A DNA stretch of 36,180 nt, taken from contig PNKE01000025.1 in assembly GCA_013822245.1 (NCBI GenBank), forward strand, positions 1 to 36,180, given 5' to 3'. Each line of letters opens with the position of its first letter. Positions within the stretch are counted from its first letter, which is position 1. This stretch comes from Candidatus Solibacter sp. Lineage in GTDB: Bacteria > Acidobacteriota > Terriglobia > Bryobacterales > Bryobacteraceae. Position numbers and translations under genes: made by a program. Positions 14,738 to 22,276 of this stretch are shown piece after piece. The notes under the pieces were generated by a model that was not told the DNA's origin, searched no databases, and saw only the letters and a list, made by a program, of their open reading frames with translations.

Positions 14738-15349
14738 CTATTTCACCTTCTTGAGGAACTTGCCGGTGTCGGCGTCGACGTAAACCGAGCCCAGGCTCGA
14801 ACTGACACTGGACCCGACATAGACGCGCCAGGCAGGATTGGGCGTCTGGTAGGTCCACTCCATCATGAACTGGATGGGCTGCTCCGGGTTCTTGTCGATG
14901 ATGGGCTGAAGTTGCTTTCTGGCGGTTTCCAGCGCCGCCGGCGTATCGACTTTCACCTTCTGAATCGGAATCGGGAAGACCCTCGGACGCACGGCAAAAG
15001 TCGACTCGGTGCCCGAGTATGTGCCCTTGCGGATCGAGCCCTCCTCCTGCACGCCGTAGGTGAACAGGCGCTGCTGCTTGCCGGTGAGCGAGACAAACGT
15101 CGCCCGCCATGCGCCGAACTTGCCGCCGGCGGGTTTCACCGATTCCATATTCATGTTTTCGACGGTCATGATCTGAGCGTCGCTCTTCCATTGGCGGGCC
15201 GCCTGATACATGTAGAAGACGGCCGACTGGCCTCCAATAGGCTCGGCCGGTTTCACCTCCTTCTTGGCGGCTGGCGCGTTGCTCGTCGAGGAGCAGCCGC
15301 CGAGCATCAGGGCGATTGCGGCGATTCCGGAGTATAGGGTTCTTTTCAT
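14738..15349 (-). CDS. Predicted lipoprotein with PepSY-like C-terminus
   Basis: A 203-aa protein of unknown function with a clear lipoprotein signal: basic start, hydrophobic stretch, then the lipobox LGGC at about residues 16-19. After a Lys/Pro-rich linker comes a mixed alpha/beta region. The C-terminal segment AWRVYVGSSVSSSLGSVYVD followed by TGKFLKK looks like the beta-hairpin end of a PepSY domain, a fold found in secreted peptidase inhibitors. It should be anchored in the membrane facing the periplasm. GGGAG lies 8 nt before the ATG. It is divergent from the TPR protein gene, and the shared region contains palindromes between two -10-like elements, so the two may be co-regulated. No homologue with a known role is recognised. 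Confidence 0.8.
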   Translation of the reverse strand: MKRTLYSGIAAIALMLGGCSSTSNAPAAKKEVKPAEPIGGQSAVFYMYQAARQWKSDAQIMTVENMNMESVKPAGGKFGAWRATFVSLTGKQQRLFTYGVQEEGSIRKGTYSGTESTFAVRPRVFPIPIQKVKVDTPAALETARKQLQPIIDKNPEQPIQFMMEWTYQTPNPAWRVYVGSSVSSSLGSVYVDADTGKFLKKVK

Positions 15350-15372
15350 GGGTTGTCTCCCGTGCCATCTAT

Positions 15373-15414
15373 CTTATACGGAAAGGTGGATTTCCACAGC
15401 CCCTGTGGCATAAT
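15373..15414. promoter_or_regulatory. Bidirectional control region with two overlapping palindromes
   Basis: Between the divergent lipoprotein and TPR genes, GTGGA-TT-TCCAC (15386-15397) and CCACAG-CCC-CTGTGG (15394-15408) are perfect inverted repeats that share CCAC. They lie exactly between a minus-strand TATAAG (15373-15378) and a plus-strand extended -10, TGG-CATAAT (15406-15414). Neither promoter has a good -35, as expected if an activator binds here; a repressor would also cover both. Confidence 0.5.
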
Positions 15415-15460
15415 ACGGCTAACTTCAGTTGTACAGCTCAATCCGCGTAGGGGAACTCAG

Positions 15461-16738
15461 ATGATGAATCGAACCGTGGTTTCCTTCCTGGCAGCCCTGG
15501 TAGTCTGCCTGATCCTGGCCCCGGCAGCCTCCGCATTCCAGGCCGGCGGTCCCACCGCGCCTCCCGGAGGCGGCACTGGCGGTGGCGCGGCGCCTCCCGG
15601 CGGTGGCGCTGGCGGCGGAACGCCTTCCCTCCCGACAACGCCCACTCCGACCCAGCCTCCCTCACAGCAGCAGCGGTTCCCGACTCAACAGCAGCCGCAG
15701 GAATTCCGCCGCCCGGTCTTCCTTTCCGGCAAGCTGATGACAGAGGACGGGACTCCGCCGCCGGATGCGGCCACCATCGAACTGTACTGCAACGGCCGGG
15801 CACGTCCGTTCGGCTACTCCGACAGCAAGGGCCGGTTTAGCATCACTCTCGGCGGCCAGCAGCCGATGATGGCCGGCGCCGATGCCAGCATGGGTAGCCT
15901 GAATGAGGGCTTTGACGGGCGGCCCGGCGGATTCGGCGGCATGGGCGGCGGTCCAGGTTCAACGGGCATCAGCGAACGCGAACTGATGGGTTGCGAATTG
16001 CGCGCCGTGCTGCCAGGCTATCTTTCGGAGCCTGTGCAACTGGCGGGCCGGAGATTCATGGACAATCCCGATCTGGGGACCATCCTCATGCGCCGGCTCG
16101 GCAAGGTGGATGGGCGGACCTTCTCGATGACCTCCGCCAACGCGCCCAGGGACGCCCGCAAGGCCTTTGAACGAGGTCTCGACCGCAATAAGAAACAGAA
16201 GTTCGAGGAGGCGCGGACCAACCTGGCCAAGGCGGTCTCCCTGCATCCCCCGTACGCCGAAGCCTGGTATGAACTGGGCCTCGCCTACGAGGGTTTGAAG
16301 CAGCCGGATGAGGCCTCCGAGGCGTTCAAGAAGTCGATCGAGGCCGATCCGAAGTACGTGAAGCCGCATCTCGCCATGCTGGGCGTCTCGCTGTCGTCGA
16401 ACAACTGGCAGACGGTGCTTGATGCCAGCGGCGTCGTGCTGAAACTCGATCCGTACTCCTTCCCGCAGGCCTGGTACTTCAACAGCCTGGCCCACCTTCA
16501 GCTTCAGCACTTCGATGACGCGGAAAAAAGCGCCCGCGAGACCATCAAGATGGACCGCGACAAGCGCTTCCCGAAGATCCACCACATCCTGGGCGTCGCC
16601 CTGGCGAACAAAAACGACCTCAAGGCGGCGGCGGGGTCGCTGAAGACCTATATCGAGATGAACCCCAACGGGCGTGACAGCGATTTCGTGAAGAAGCAAC
16701 TGGCCGACCTCGAGCAGCGCATCCAGCAGCAGGAATAG
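15461..16738 (+). CDS. Secreted TPR protein with Gly/Pro-rich and carboxypeptidase-regulatory-like region
   Basis: A 425-aa exported protein of unknown role. A Sec signal (VVSFLAALVVCLILAPAASA) is followed by a low-complexity Gly/Pro/Thr/Gln-rich segment (about 25-80). Next is a beta-rich region starting VFLSGKLMTEDGTPPPDAAT, which looks like the carboxypeptidase-regulatory/CarboxypepD_reg fold and is interrupted by a Gly/Met-rich loop. Three to four tetratricopeptide repeats follow from about residue 225 (for example AYEGLKQPDEASEAFKKSIE). This architecture, common in Acidobacteriota, suggests a periplasmic scaffold. The ATG at 15461 has GGGGA upstream; ATG 15464 is equally possible. The promoter is probably the extended -10 at 15406-15414. 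It ends before a convergent membrane protein gene with a hairpin between them. Confidence 0.85.
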   Translation: MMNRTVVSFLAALVVCLILAPAASAFQAGGPTAPPGGGTGGGAAPPGGGAGGGTPSLPTTPTPTQPPSQQQRFPTQQQPQEFRRPVFLSGKLMTEDGTPPPDAATIELYCNGRARPFGYSDSKGRFSITLGGQQPMMAGADASMGSLNEGFDGRPGGFGGMGGGPGSTGISERELMGCELRAVLPGYLSEPVQLAGRRFMDNPDLGTILMRRLGKVDGRTFSMTSANAPRDARKAFERGLDRNKKQKFEEARTNLAKAVSLHPPYAEAWYELGLAYEGLKQPDEASEAFKKSIEADPKYVKPHLAMLGVSLSSNNWQTVLDASGVVLKLDPYSFPQAWYFNSLAHLQLQHFDDAEKSARETIKMDRDKRFPKIHHILGVALANKNDLKAAAGSLKTYIEMNPNGRDSDFVKKQLADLEQRIQQQE

Positions 16739-16758
16739 CCGGTTCCAACCAACCAGTC

Positions 16759-16786
16759 GGGCCGCTTCGCCAGATTGGCGCGGCCC
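16759..16786. terminator. Hairpin between convergent genes
   Basis: GGGCCGC (16759-16765) pairs with GCGGCCC (16780-16786), with an inner GCCA/TGGC stem (16769-16772 with 16776-16779) around a 3-nt loop. It lies in the 73-nt gap between the ends of the TPR gene and the convergent small membrane protein gene, so it could terminate both. The T-run after it (ATTT) is short. Confidence 0.5.
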
Positions 16787-16811
16787 ATTTCCGATTGGTA
16801 AACGGCCGCCG

Positions 16812-17081
16812 TCAGGACTTCGAGATGCGCCGCGCCTTCCAGAAACCGTGGATGCCGAAGATCAGGCCGACCAGGAGCAGTCCCGCGCCGCCCACGAGTC
16901 CGACGATGGCTTCGCCGGGGTCGGCGTCGGTCTGGAGCTTCTGATACGCCTTCCATGTGGGACGGATCATGAAGACGGCGATCGCCAGGAACAGGAAGCC
17001 GATGATCTCGTTCCACAGCGCGTGGAGCGGCTTGATGACGCCGGGCATCACGATCTCGAAGAACTTCTTAACCAGTCGCAT
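16812..17081 (-). CDS. Small membrane protein, two predicted helices
   Basis: An 89-aa hypothetical protein. Two hydrophobic segments are evident: IIGFLFLAIAVFMI (about residues 26-39) and IVGLVGGAGLLLVGLIFGI (about 59-77). The N-terminus MRLVKKFFEIVMPGVIKPLH is amphipathic and basic, and both the loop and the tail are charged. By the positive-inside rule both ends are likely cytoplasmic. The family is not recognised. The ATG is the only sensible start for this reading frame, although no strong ribosome site precedes it. It is transcribed alone, converging with the TPR protein gene. It could be a small accessory subunit or simply a conserved membrane hypothetical; the sequence does not say. 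Confidence 0.65.
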   Translation of the reverse strand: MRLVKKFFEIVMPGVIKPLHALWNEIIGFLFLAIAVFMIRPTWKAYQKLQTDADPGEAIVGLVGGAGLLLVGLIFGIHGFWKARRISKS

Positions 17082-17163
17082 GTCGGGTTGACTTCAGAAT
17101 CCATTATCCCAGCAGCGCCAAACTCATGAAACCGGATTGTGCTCGACCTACTCTCATAGGAGT

Positions 17164-17175
17164 GGAAGCGCTTCC
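17164..17175. promoter_or_regulatory. Perfect 12-bp palindrome resembling a LacI-family operator
   Basis: GGAAGCGCTTCC is a perfect palindrome with the central CG and flanks typical of LacI/GalR-family sites (a TGGAAGCGCTTCCA-like pattern; here T before and G after). It lies 106 nt upstream of the preferred start of the 104-aa gene and 83 nt upstream of the divergent membrane protein gene. No LacI-type regulator is encoded in the window. A chance palindrome cannot be excluded. Confidence 0.35.
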
Positions 17176-17280
17176 GATATGGAAACTGGGGGCGAACGCC
17201 CCGGACTCGAACCGCCGCCGCCGCGAAGGGTCTCCTGCCTGGATGGTATTCTTGAGGTAGAGAAGCCGCGAGGGACGATT

Positions 17281-17595
17281 TTGGACGATCATCTCAAAGA
17301 ACTGATGCAGGAACTGGGCCACGCGATCAACGAGTCGCTGTCCGACTCCGACCGCATCGCCGAGGCGATTGGCGAAATCAAACGCGCCGGATACGACGTC
17401 TTCCTCGTCCTGGAAGCCACGATCGGTTTCAACCGCCGCGATGAAGACGCCGATGACGATGATGATGCCGAAACCACCATCGACACCTCGGTCGAAATCC
17501 TGTCGGAACCCGACAAAGCCAAGGCCCGGATCCGTTGGAGCACACAGGACCAGAAATTCCTGCGCGCTCTCAAAATCGCCGTGGACGAAGAATAG
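17281..17595 (+). CDS. Conserved-type hypothetical protein with acidic stretch
   Basis: A 104-aa protein I do not recognise. It starts with a predicted helical region (LKELMQELGHAINESLSDS, then RIAEAIGEIKRAGYDVFLVL). A very acidic run follows (RRDEDADDDDDAE, about residues 57-69), and a C-terminal segment with KFLRALKIAVDEE. There is no signal or membrane segment, so it should be cytoplasmic. The TTG at 17281 is preferred because AGGGA at 17270-17274 precedes it at 6 nt and the protein looks compact from there. An in-frame GTG at 17137 would add 48 residues of low-quality Pro/Arg-rich sequence that runs through a palindrome and a GC hairpin. It converges with the glycosyltransferase gene, 6 nt apart. 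The acidic run could bind cations or mimic nucleic acid, but that is a guess. Confidence 0.65.
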   Translation: MDDHLKELMQELGHAINESLSDSDRIAEAIGEIKRAGYDVFLVLEATIGFNRRDEDADDDDDAETTIDTSVEILSEPDKAKARIRWSTQDQKFLRALKIAVDEE

Positions 17596-17601
17596 TTCCC
17601 G

Positions 17602-18630
17602 TCACGCCAGTTCCTGGTAGACATCCCAGGTCAACGCCGCCGCCCGTTCCCAGGTGAATCCCTTCGCGCGCTCGCAGCCCCTTTCGACGAGTTCCGTGCG
17701 CAGGGCGGCGTCTTCGGCAAGCTGTTTGAGCGCCGCGGCGATCGATTCCGTTTCCAGGGCGTCAACCAGCAGCGCCGCGCCGCCGCAGACCTCGGGCAGA
17801 GACGACCTGTTTGAGGCGATCACCGGGACACCCTGCGCCATGGCTTCGAGCACCGGGATTCCGAAACCCTCGTCGAGCGACGGAAAGGCGAAAATCGACG
17901 CCCGCCGGTACAAGTCAAGCGCCATTTCGTCGCTCACCCAGCCGGTCAGTTCGATCCGGCCACGCGCCGGGCTGGCTTCGATGCGCGCCTTGACCTCTTC
18001 AGATCCGAAGCCCTCCGATCCGGCCAGGACCAGTTTCCAGTCCGGCGCGCAGGCGGTCTCGAAAGCCTCGACCAAACGAACCAGGTTCTTGCGCTTCTGG
18101 ATGGCGCCGACATGGAGGACGACGTTTTCGCGCCGCGCTCCGGCGGCGGATGCACCGAAGCGGACGCCGTGCGGGACCACGCGCAGGCGGGAGTCCTCCA
18201 CGTTCAGCAGACCGGCCACCATCGATGCCGTATGCCGCGAAACGCAGATAATCAGGTCGCTCCGCTCGGCGGCGTGACGCGCCTGGGCCGCGAATCGGGC
18301 TTTGAAATCCGGCGTCGAATAGTCCGACGTCAGCACGAAGAGGTCATGGAAGGTGGAGACGGCCCGGCGCGCCCGCCACTCGGGCATACGCTGGTTCAGG
18401 CCGTGAAGAACCCCGGCGCGGATCGGCCAGGCGTCAAGCAGCAGGCGCGCGCTGGCGTTGGCGGGCCGGTCGAGCCCGATGCCGCGCAGGAATTTATGCG
18501 GGCGGAAGCAGTGCAGGAACCGGCAATCGGGGTGGGCCTGGGCGAGTTGGAGGCTGAGTTCCCGGCTATAGACACCAACCCCGGAAAGGTTCCGGCCCAC
18601 GCTGTAGGTGGCGTCGAGAGCGGCAGTCAA
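17602..18630 (-). CDS. Family 4 glycosyltransferase (GT-B)
   Basis: A 342-aa retaining glycosyltransferase with two Rossmann-like halves. The N-terminal half opens with ALDATYSVGRNLSGVGVYSR, the glycine-rich acceptor-side loop. The C-terminal half has the linker VVPHGV, then VLHVGAIQKRKNLVRLVEAF and the nucleotide-sugar motif SLDEGFGIPVLEAMAQGVPV with its E-x7-E pair. Such enzymes typically add hexoses during exopolysaccharide or lipopolysaccharide assembly; donor and acceptor are unknown. The start is an unusual TTG that overlaps the stop of the upstream sigma-54 activator as TTGA, and conserved sequence begins at once, so translation is probably coupled to that gene. That physical link suggests the activator controls polysaccharide synthesis, which is inference. 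Confidence 0.9.
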   Translation of the reverse strand: MTAALDATYSVGRNLSGVGVYSRELSLQLAQAHPDCRFLHCFRPHKFLRGIGLDRPANASARLLLDAWPIRAGVLHGLNQRMPEWRARRAVSTFHDLFVLTSDYSTPDFKARFAAQARHAAERSDLIICVSRHTASMVAGLLNVEDSRLRVVPHGVRFGASAAGARRENVVLHVGAIQKRKNLVRLVEAFETACAPDWKLVLAGSEGFGSEEVKARIEASPARGRIELTGWVSDEMALDLYRRASIFAFPSLDEGFGIPVLEAMAQGVPVIASNRSSLPEVCGGAALLVDALETESIAAALKQLAEDAALRTELVERGCERAKGFTWERAAALTWDVYQELA

Positions 18631-19622
18631 CCCTTGATTCCGTATTCCTTCAGCTTACGGTAGAGCGTGGTGCGTCCGATACCGAGAAGATGGGACGCCA
18701 TCACGCGGTCGCCCTTGGTGTATTCAAGCGCCCGGATGATGGCCTGGCGCTCCATCTCGGCGAGGGGGATGACGGGCAGGACGATCGGGACGGGTTCGCC
18801 GTTGCCCGCGGCGGCGGCGGCGCTGGCGGCCAGGCTCAGCCGGCCCATCGAGGCCGACTCGCGGTGGTGCTGCAAATGCGATGGAGCGTCGCCCACATGC
18901 AGCACTGGCCCGGTGTTGATGGCCACCATGCCCTGGACGCAGTTCTGCAACTCGCGCACGTTGCCCGGCCAGGGGTAGGACATCATCAACTCGAGCAGGT
19001 CTGAACTGAGCGTGTGGCCGTTGCCGTACTGGTCCAGGAAGTGCGAAATCAGCGCCGGCAGATCCTCGCGGCGGTCGCGCAGAGGCGACAGGCGCATGGT
19101 GACCACGTTGAGGCGGAAGTAAAGATCCTGCCGGAAATTGCCCTTCTGAACCTCGGCCGAGAGGTCGCGGTTGGTGGCCGCGAGGACGCGGAACTTCGAC
19201 TTCTTCACCTGCAGCGAACCCACCGGCCGGAACTCCTGCTCCTGCAGTAGGCGGAGCAATTTGCCCTGCAGTTCAAGCGGCAACTCGCCGATCTCATCAA
19301 AAAACGCCGTTCCGCCGTCGGCCTGCTCGATCAGGCCCATCTTGTTCGTGTTCGCGCCGGTAAAGGCGCCCTTGGCGTAGCCGAACAGCTCGCTTTCCAT
19401 CAACGGACCCACCATGGAGGTGCAGTCGATGGTGACAAATGGTCCGCCGGGACCGGCCTGGTGGATCGTGCGGGCGACAAGTTCCTTGCCCGTCCCGGTC
19501 TCGCCGAGCAGCAGCACGGGCCATTGGCCGCGTCCAAGGCGGGTCGCCAGGCGCAGGACCTGTTTCAGTCGGGCCGATTGCCCCACCATCTGATAGGGCC
19601 TGTACGGCGGCTCAGCGATCAT
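18627..19622 (-). CDS. Sigma-54-dependent transcriptional activator without sensory domain
   Basis: An AAA+ enhancer-binding protein of 331 aa that remodels sigma-54 RNA polymerase. Walker A is GETGTGKE (40-47). The sigma-54-contacting loop is GAFTGA (85-90), and Walker B is GGTAFFDEIGELP (about 103-115). The arginine-rich sensor region DLYFRLNVVTMRLSPLRDRR and PWPGNVREL follow. An Ala-rich linker leads to a Fis-type helix-turn-helix at the end (ALEYTKGDRVMASHLLGIGR). Only about a dozen residues precede the AAA+ domain, so there is no receiver, GAF or PAS domain; activity must be set by level, by a partner or by the AAA+ domain itself. It is coupled by a 4-nt TTGA overlap to a glycosyltransferase gene. 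The required sigma factor is encoded at 1082-2599. Target promoters were not found by eye. Confidence 0.96.
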   Translation of the reverse strand: MIAEPPYRPYQMVGQSARLKQVLRLATRLGRGQWPVLLLGETGTGKELVARTIHQAGPGGPFVTIDCTSMVGPLMESELFGYAKGAFTGANTNKMGLIEQADGGTAFFDEIGELPLELQGKLLRLLQEQEFRPVGSLQVKKSKFRVLAATNRDLSAEVQKGNFRQDLYFRLNVVTMRLSPLRDRREDLPALISHFLDQYGNGHTLSSDLLELMMSYPWPGNVRELQNCVQGMVAINTGPVLHVGDAPSHLQHHRESASMGRLSLAASAAAAAGNGEPVPIVLPVIPLAEMERQAIIRALEYTKGDRVMASHLLGIGRTTLYRKLKEYGIKG

Positions 19623-19782
19623 CTGCGGACGAACTCTCCGATCCTTCCCCGTTCTGCCAGGTTGTCAATCGAGTGAGGCGGCAGTCCCTCAATTCACATA
19701 GTGGACAGCGGACGCTCTTATTCTCTCAGTTCTTGCTCTTTCTGTTTTACTCCACACCAGACCGGTCCAACAATCGCTTTTC

Positions 19783-19803
19783 CGGGGGGATTGAGTCCCC
19801 CCG
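19783..19803 (+). promoter_or_regulatory. Leader hairpin immediately before the der ribosome site
   Basis: CGGGGGGA (19783-19790) and TCCCCCCG (19796-19803) form a perfect 8-bp stem with a TTGAG loop. It ends 3 nt before the GGGAG Shine-Dalgarno sequence (19807-19811). In RNA this could limit or tune ribosome access to der. The remaining 160 nt up to the divergent activator gene contain no promoter I can support. Confidence 0.4.
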
Positions 19804-19821
19804 CATGGGAGAATGGTAGAC

Positions 19822-21153
19822 ATGCCCCCCACGCGCGAGGATGATCAACCCGTTGTTGTCATCGTCGGCCGTCCCAACGTCGGCAAGTCCACGCTTTTCA
19901 ACGCCATCCTGGGCGAACGCCGGTCGATCACCGGCGACGAACCAGGCATCACGCGAGACCGCATCCACGGCCATGCCGTCCACCGCCGCCGCCCATTTGA
20001 ACTCATCGACACCGGCGGCATCGTCCCCGCCGACCAGCAACTGATCCCAGCCCAGATCCTCAAACAGGCGCGGGTCGCCCTGGAACGCGCCGCCCGCATC
20101 ATCTTCCTGATCGACGGCCGGACCGAAATCACCGGCTCCGACCGCGACCTCGCCATGCTGCTGCGCAAACTCGGCAAGCCCGTCGTCGTGGCCGTCAATA
20201 AGATCGACGTGCCCAAACGCGAGGTGCTGGCCGCCGAATTCCATTCACTGGGCTTCGACTCGGTCATCCCCGTCTCAGCGGAACACAAACTGGGCCTCCA
20301 TGAACTGCTCGACGCGGCGACCGAAGGCTTTCCCGCGGCCGCCGAGGAAGACGAAGATGCTGAAAAGGCGAAGCCGCCGGTGCGGGTGTCGATCATCGGA
20401 CGCCCGAACGTCGGCAAGTCCACCCTGCTCAACGCCATGGTGGGCCGCGAACGGGCCATCGTCAGCCCCGTCGCCGGCACCACCCGCGATTCGGTGGACG
20501 AAACCGTCTCCTTCAACGGACGCCAGTACACCTTCGTCGATACCGCCGGCATCCGGCGCAAGGGCAAGACGCATGAGATGGCCGAAAAGCTCAGCGTCGT
20601 CATGGCCCGCAAGCACATCCGCATCTGCCACGTGGCGCTGCTGGTGATCGACGCCACCGATGGGCCCGTGGGTTCGGACGCCACCATCGGCGGCTACGCC
20701 CACGAAGAGGGCCGCGCCGTGATCATCGTCGTGAACAAATGGGACTTGATCCCTCCGGGCAAGCGCAAGGAGATGGAACATGCGGTGCGCGACCAGTTCA
20801 AGTTCCTCGACTGGGCCCCCATCATGTTCACCTCCGCCCAGCAGGCGCGCGGCGTGGAGAGGATCTTCAAGCTGATCGAAAGCGGCTGGGAGAGTTTCAA
20901 CAAACGCGTCCCGACGGGCGAGTTGAACCGCTTCGCCGAGAACCTCGACTTCGGCGTCCACCGCCGGATCTTCTACATCACGCAGGCGTCGATCCGGCCG
21001 CCGTCGTTCGTTTTGTTCATGGATCGGTACGAACCATTACATTTTTCTACTGAAAGATACGTCCAGAACAAACTGCGCAAGTCGTTCGGGTTCGAGGGGA
21101 CGCCGATTGAGTTGAAGGTGAAGGGCCGCCGGGCGTCGAAGAAGCACGCCTGA
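19822..21153 (+). CDS. der: GTPase Der (EngA), ribosome assembly
   Basis: Essential GTPase with two consecutive G domains that acts in maturation of the large ribosomal subunit. First domain: GRPNVGKSTLFN (16-27), GDEPGITRD, DTGG, NKIDVPKR. Second domain: GRPNVGKSTLLNAMVG, VAGTTRDSVDE, DTAGIRRKGK, NKWDLI. The C-terminal KH-like domain ends GFEGTPIELKVKGRR. All guanine-specificity and phosphate-binding motifs are intact. Length of 443 aa is usual. The ATG at 19822 is chosen since GGGAG lies 10 nt ahead; an in-frame ATG at 19813 is too close to that site. A strong hairpin lies in the leader, and a weaker one follows the stop codon. It is divergent from the sigma-54 activator gene. Confidence 0.97.
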   Translation: MPPTREDDQPVVVIVGRPNVGKSTLFNAILGERRSITGDEPGITRDRIHGHAVHRRRPFELIDTGGIVPADQQLIPAQILKQARVALERAARIIFLIDGRTEITGSDRDLAMLLRKLGKPVVVAVNKIDVPKREVLAAEFHSLGFDSVIPVSAEHKLGLHELLDAATEGFPAAAEEDEDAEKAKPPVRVSIIGRPNVGKSTLLNAMVGRERAIVSPVAGTTRDSVDETVSFNGRQYTFVDTAGIRRKGKTHEMAEKLSVVMARKHIRICHVALLVIDATDGPVGSDATIGGYAHEEGRAVIIVVNKWDLIPPGKRKEMEHAVRDQFKFLDWAPIMFTSAQQARGVERIFKLIESGWESFNKRVPTGELNRFAENLDFGVHRRIFYITQASIRPPSFVLFMDRYEPLHFSTERYVQNKLRKSFGFEGTPIELKVKGRRASKKHA

Positions 21154-21154
21154 C

Positions 21155-21172
21155 GGCGGACAAAGCTCCGCC
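21155..21172 (+). terminator. Possible der terminator hairpin
   Basis: GGCGGA and TCCGCC are exact complements around a 6-nt CAAAGC loop, starting 2 nt after the der stop codon. The following bases are CCCGCTCAG with no T-run, so intrinsic termination would be weak. Confidence 0.3.
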
Positions 21173-21209
21173 CCGCTCAGTATCCTGGGGGGTGTTGGTG
21201 GGGAGGGAA

Positions 21210-21286
<77 letters not shown>

Positions 21287-21310
21287 GCGCCTTTATACCA
21301 ACGTTATCTA

Positions 21311-22267
21311 CTATACCATGCCGGATGTTCGAGTGGGATCGCCGGTACGAAAGCTGTAGCGGAGACTGTTCTCCGCCAGGCGCCGGAGTTCGTTTGGCGC
21401 AAAGCCGAACTGCTGGGCGGCGATTCTGTATTCGTTGAGCAGGGTGGTGTGGAACATCGGCGGATCGTCGCTGTTCAGCACGATAGGCACGCCCGCATCC
21501 CACAGCCGGCGGACCGGGTGCTGATCGAGCGTTGCCACCACTCCGGTGCATAAGTTGCTGGAAATACACACCTCCAGCGGGATGTCGCGCTCCCGCAGCA
21601 GGTCCATTACCCCTGCGTCCTGGGCGGCGGCGATGCCGTGGCCGATGCGATGGGCGCCGCGGTTGACGGCCTCGCGGACCTCATCGGGACCACCGGTTTC
21701 GCCGGCGTGCGGGACCAAACGTAGTCCACGGGAGCGGGCGAAGTCAAAAACCTCCTGGAACTCGCTCAACGGGATCGCCAGTTCGTCGCCGCCGATGCCG
21801 AAGGCCGCCACGCCATTGCCGGCCCATTTGGCTGCGTGGCGGGCGACCGCCCAGGCGGCCCCGACGCCAAACTGGCGCACGGCGTCAAAGATAAAAAGCG
21901 TCGATACCGGGTGGCGGGCGGCCTCTTCGGCGACGGCCTCGAACATCGCATCCACGTCCTGGTTCTTCCAAACAATGACGCCGGCGCTGATATTGATCTC
22001 CGCGTGAACCACGCCTTCCGATTCCAGCCGTTCCAGCAGCCGGCGCGTGATGAGGGCGTAGCCGGCGGGCGTGCGCAGGTAGCCGTTGACCCATTTGTAG
22101 GCGTCCAGAAACCCGCGGAAGTCGTTGTAAACGTATCGCTTGCGAACGTCTTCGACGGCCAGCGACGGAGCGAGTTCAACCAGCGTTTCCGGCCCGATCG
22201 AGCCTTCGAGGTGGACGTGGAGTTCGGCTTTCGGCAGTGCGCGCAGCAAGTCGTCCATTTCTGCCAT
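21311..22267 (-). CDS. add: Adenosine deaminase family protein
   Basis: Metal-dependent amidohydrolase that converts adenosine to inosine; some relatives prefer adenine or modified nucleosides, so the exact substrate is open. The N-terminal metal motif is LHVHLEG (16-22). FGIGGDELAIPLSEF carries the conserved substrate-binding segment. HAGETGGPDEV contains the catalytic His and Glu, HRIGHGI follows, and LNSDDPPMF holds the last metal Asp pair. Length of 318 aa is typical. The ATG at 22267 is chosen; an ATG at 22258 is as likely. The start lies only 9 nt from the divergent glgB start, so its promoter must sit within glgB coding sequence. The open frame continues far upstream on this strand, opposite glgB, but that extension has no homology and is a shadow. 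Confidence 0.93.
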   Translation of the reverse strand: MAEMDDLLRALPKAELHVHLEGSIGPETLVELAPSLAVEDVRKRYVYNDFRGFLDAYKWVNGYLRTPAGYALITRRLLERLESEGVVHAEINISAGVIVWKNQDVDAMFEAVAEEAARHPVSTLFIFDAVRQFGVGAAWAVARHAAKWAGNGVAAFGIGGDELAIPLSEFQEVFDFARSRGLRLVPHAGETGGPDEVREAVNRGAHRIGHGIAAAQDAGVMDLLRERDIPLEVCISSNLCTGVVATLDQHPVRRLWDAGVPIVLNSDDPPMFHTTLLNEYRIAAQQFGFAPNELRRLAENSLRYSFRTGDPTRTSGMV

Positions 22268-22276
22268 GATAGCGGC

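Noticed and set aside
17137-17280. N-terminal extension of the 104-aa gene from GTG 17137.
   Set aside because: The extension is Pro/Arg-rich, crosses a palindrome and a GC hairpin, and lacks a ribosome site, whereas TTG 17281 has AGGGA at 6 nt.
17180-17290. tRNA-like T-loop (GGTTCGAGTCC on the minus strand) next to a GGGGC/GCCCC hairpin.
   Set aside because: Only three of five T-stem pairs form, the acceptor and D arms are missing and no anticodon arm fits. It is at most a chance resemblance or an old fragment.
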